From Clostridiales bacterium (GTDB lineage Bacteria > Bacillota > Clostridia > Peptostreptococcales > Anaerovoracaceae), in NCBI GenBank assembly GCA_003542355.1, contig DPKU01000090.1, positions 1-7,532 of the forward strand: DNA of 7,532 nucleotides, in the 5' to 3' direction. The position numbers were made by a program, and so were the translations under genes. The notes below the pieces were generated by a model. The model was not told the origin of the DNA, ran no database searches, and was given only the letters and a program-made list of their open reading frames with translations. The first letter of the stretch is position 1. Each line of letters begins with the position of its first letter. Positions 7,423-7,532 of this stretch are shown in pieces.

Positions 7423-7428
7423 ACCTCC
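7423..7428 (-). promoter_or_regulatory. Ribosome binding site of the large gene
   Basis: The minus strand reads GGAGGT 7 bases before ATG at 7415. The match to the anti-Shine-Dalgarno sequence is strong and fixes this start, just before the signal peptide. The site lies only 12 bases after the T-run of the terminator hairpin. Confidence 0.88.
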
Positions 7429-7440
7429 GGACGCCTAAGG

Positions 7441-7472
7441 AAAAAATCCGGGGCCGATCGCTCGGCCCCGGG
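7441..7472 (-). terminator. Strong GC-rich intrinsic terminator just upstream of the large gene
   Basis: A perfect 10-bp stem (7448-7457 with 7462-7471; 9 of 10 pairs are G-C) closes a 4-base loop. On the minus strand it is followed by ATTTTTT, the classic intrinsic terminator layout. It either ends the transcript of a gene lying to the right of this window or forms part of the leader of the large gene. The T-run ends 25 bases before the ATG, so no complete promoter fits between terminator and start. Confidence 0.85.
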
Positions 7473-7497
7473 AAAATACCAATTCTCTTTGGTCGAA

Positions 7498-7530
7498 TCA
7501 GTTCACGTGTATTTGATTTTCAGCCGGTTC
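7498..7530 (-). CDS. Possible last codons of an upstream minus-strand gene
   Basis: One minus-strand frame at the right edge reads EPAENQIHVN and then TGA at 7500-7498. The terminator stem starts 26 bases later, which is a usual distance for the end of a gene. The other two frames stop within the first 12 bases read in from the edge. Only ten codons are visible, so the call depends on the terminator and is weak. The stretch could equally be a leader of the large gene. Confidence 0.3.
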   Translation of the reverse strand, partial: EPAENQIHVN

Positions 7531-7532
7531 TA

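Noticed and set aside
7473..7497. TATTTT on the minus strand as a possible -10 box for the large gene
   Set aside because: No acceptable -35 element stands 16-18 bases upstream (TGATTC is a poor match), and a transcript from it would begin inside the terminator hairpin.

Overview
The window reads almost entirely on the minus strand and carries a cell-surface locus of what looks like an anaerobic Gram-positive bacterium (Bacillota, most likely Clostridia). This rests on S-layer homology (SLH) domains, Sec signal peptides of Gram-positive style, strong GGAGG-type ribosome binding sites, fairly GC-rich coding sequence with AT-rich gaps, and low-complexity extracellular architecture. Genus and species cannot be given from the sequence alone.

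Layout, read in the direction of transcription (right to left). At the right edge (about 7498-7532) there may be the last codons of an upstream gene, followed by a strong GC-rich intrinsic terminator (7441-7472). Only 25 bases separate the end of the terminator's T-run from the next start codon. Then comes one very large gene (7415-1617, 1932 residues). Its product is a secreted protein with a signal peptide, an N-terminal beta-solenoid-like part rich in Asn-Asn-Gly turns, four tandem units of about 237 residues that I do not recognise as a named family, two or three Ig/fibronectin-like or PPC-like beta domains, and a short C-terminal domain. It has no SLH domain, sortase signal or membrane anchor. 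After a 127-base gap with an AT-rich 18-bp perfect inverted repeat (probable terminator) follows a second gene (1489 to beyond base 1). It encodes a secreted SLH protein with three SLH domains, a beta-rich segment, a Gln-rich duplicated helix, a Gly/Pro linker and an Ig-like domain. Its 3' end lies outside the window.

Working together: the SLH protein should bind the secondary cell-wall polymer through its SLH triplet. The large protein has no evident anchor of its own, so it may be released, or held at the surface through its neighbour or another partner; this is inference from adjacency only. No RNA gene, mobile element, CRISPR array or enzyme was found. No gap longer than 300 bases lacks a gene: the only non-coding stretches are 1490-1616 and the part right of 7415. 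I see no defence, metabolic or regulatory system here. The unusual content is the uncharacterised repeat architecture of the large protein and the terminator lying directly in front of its ribosome binding site.
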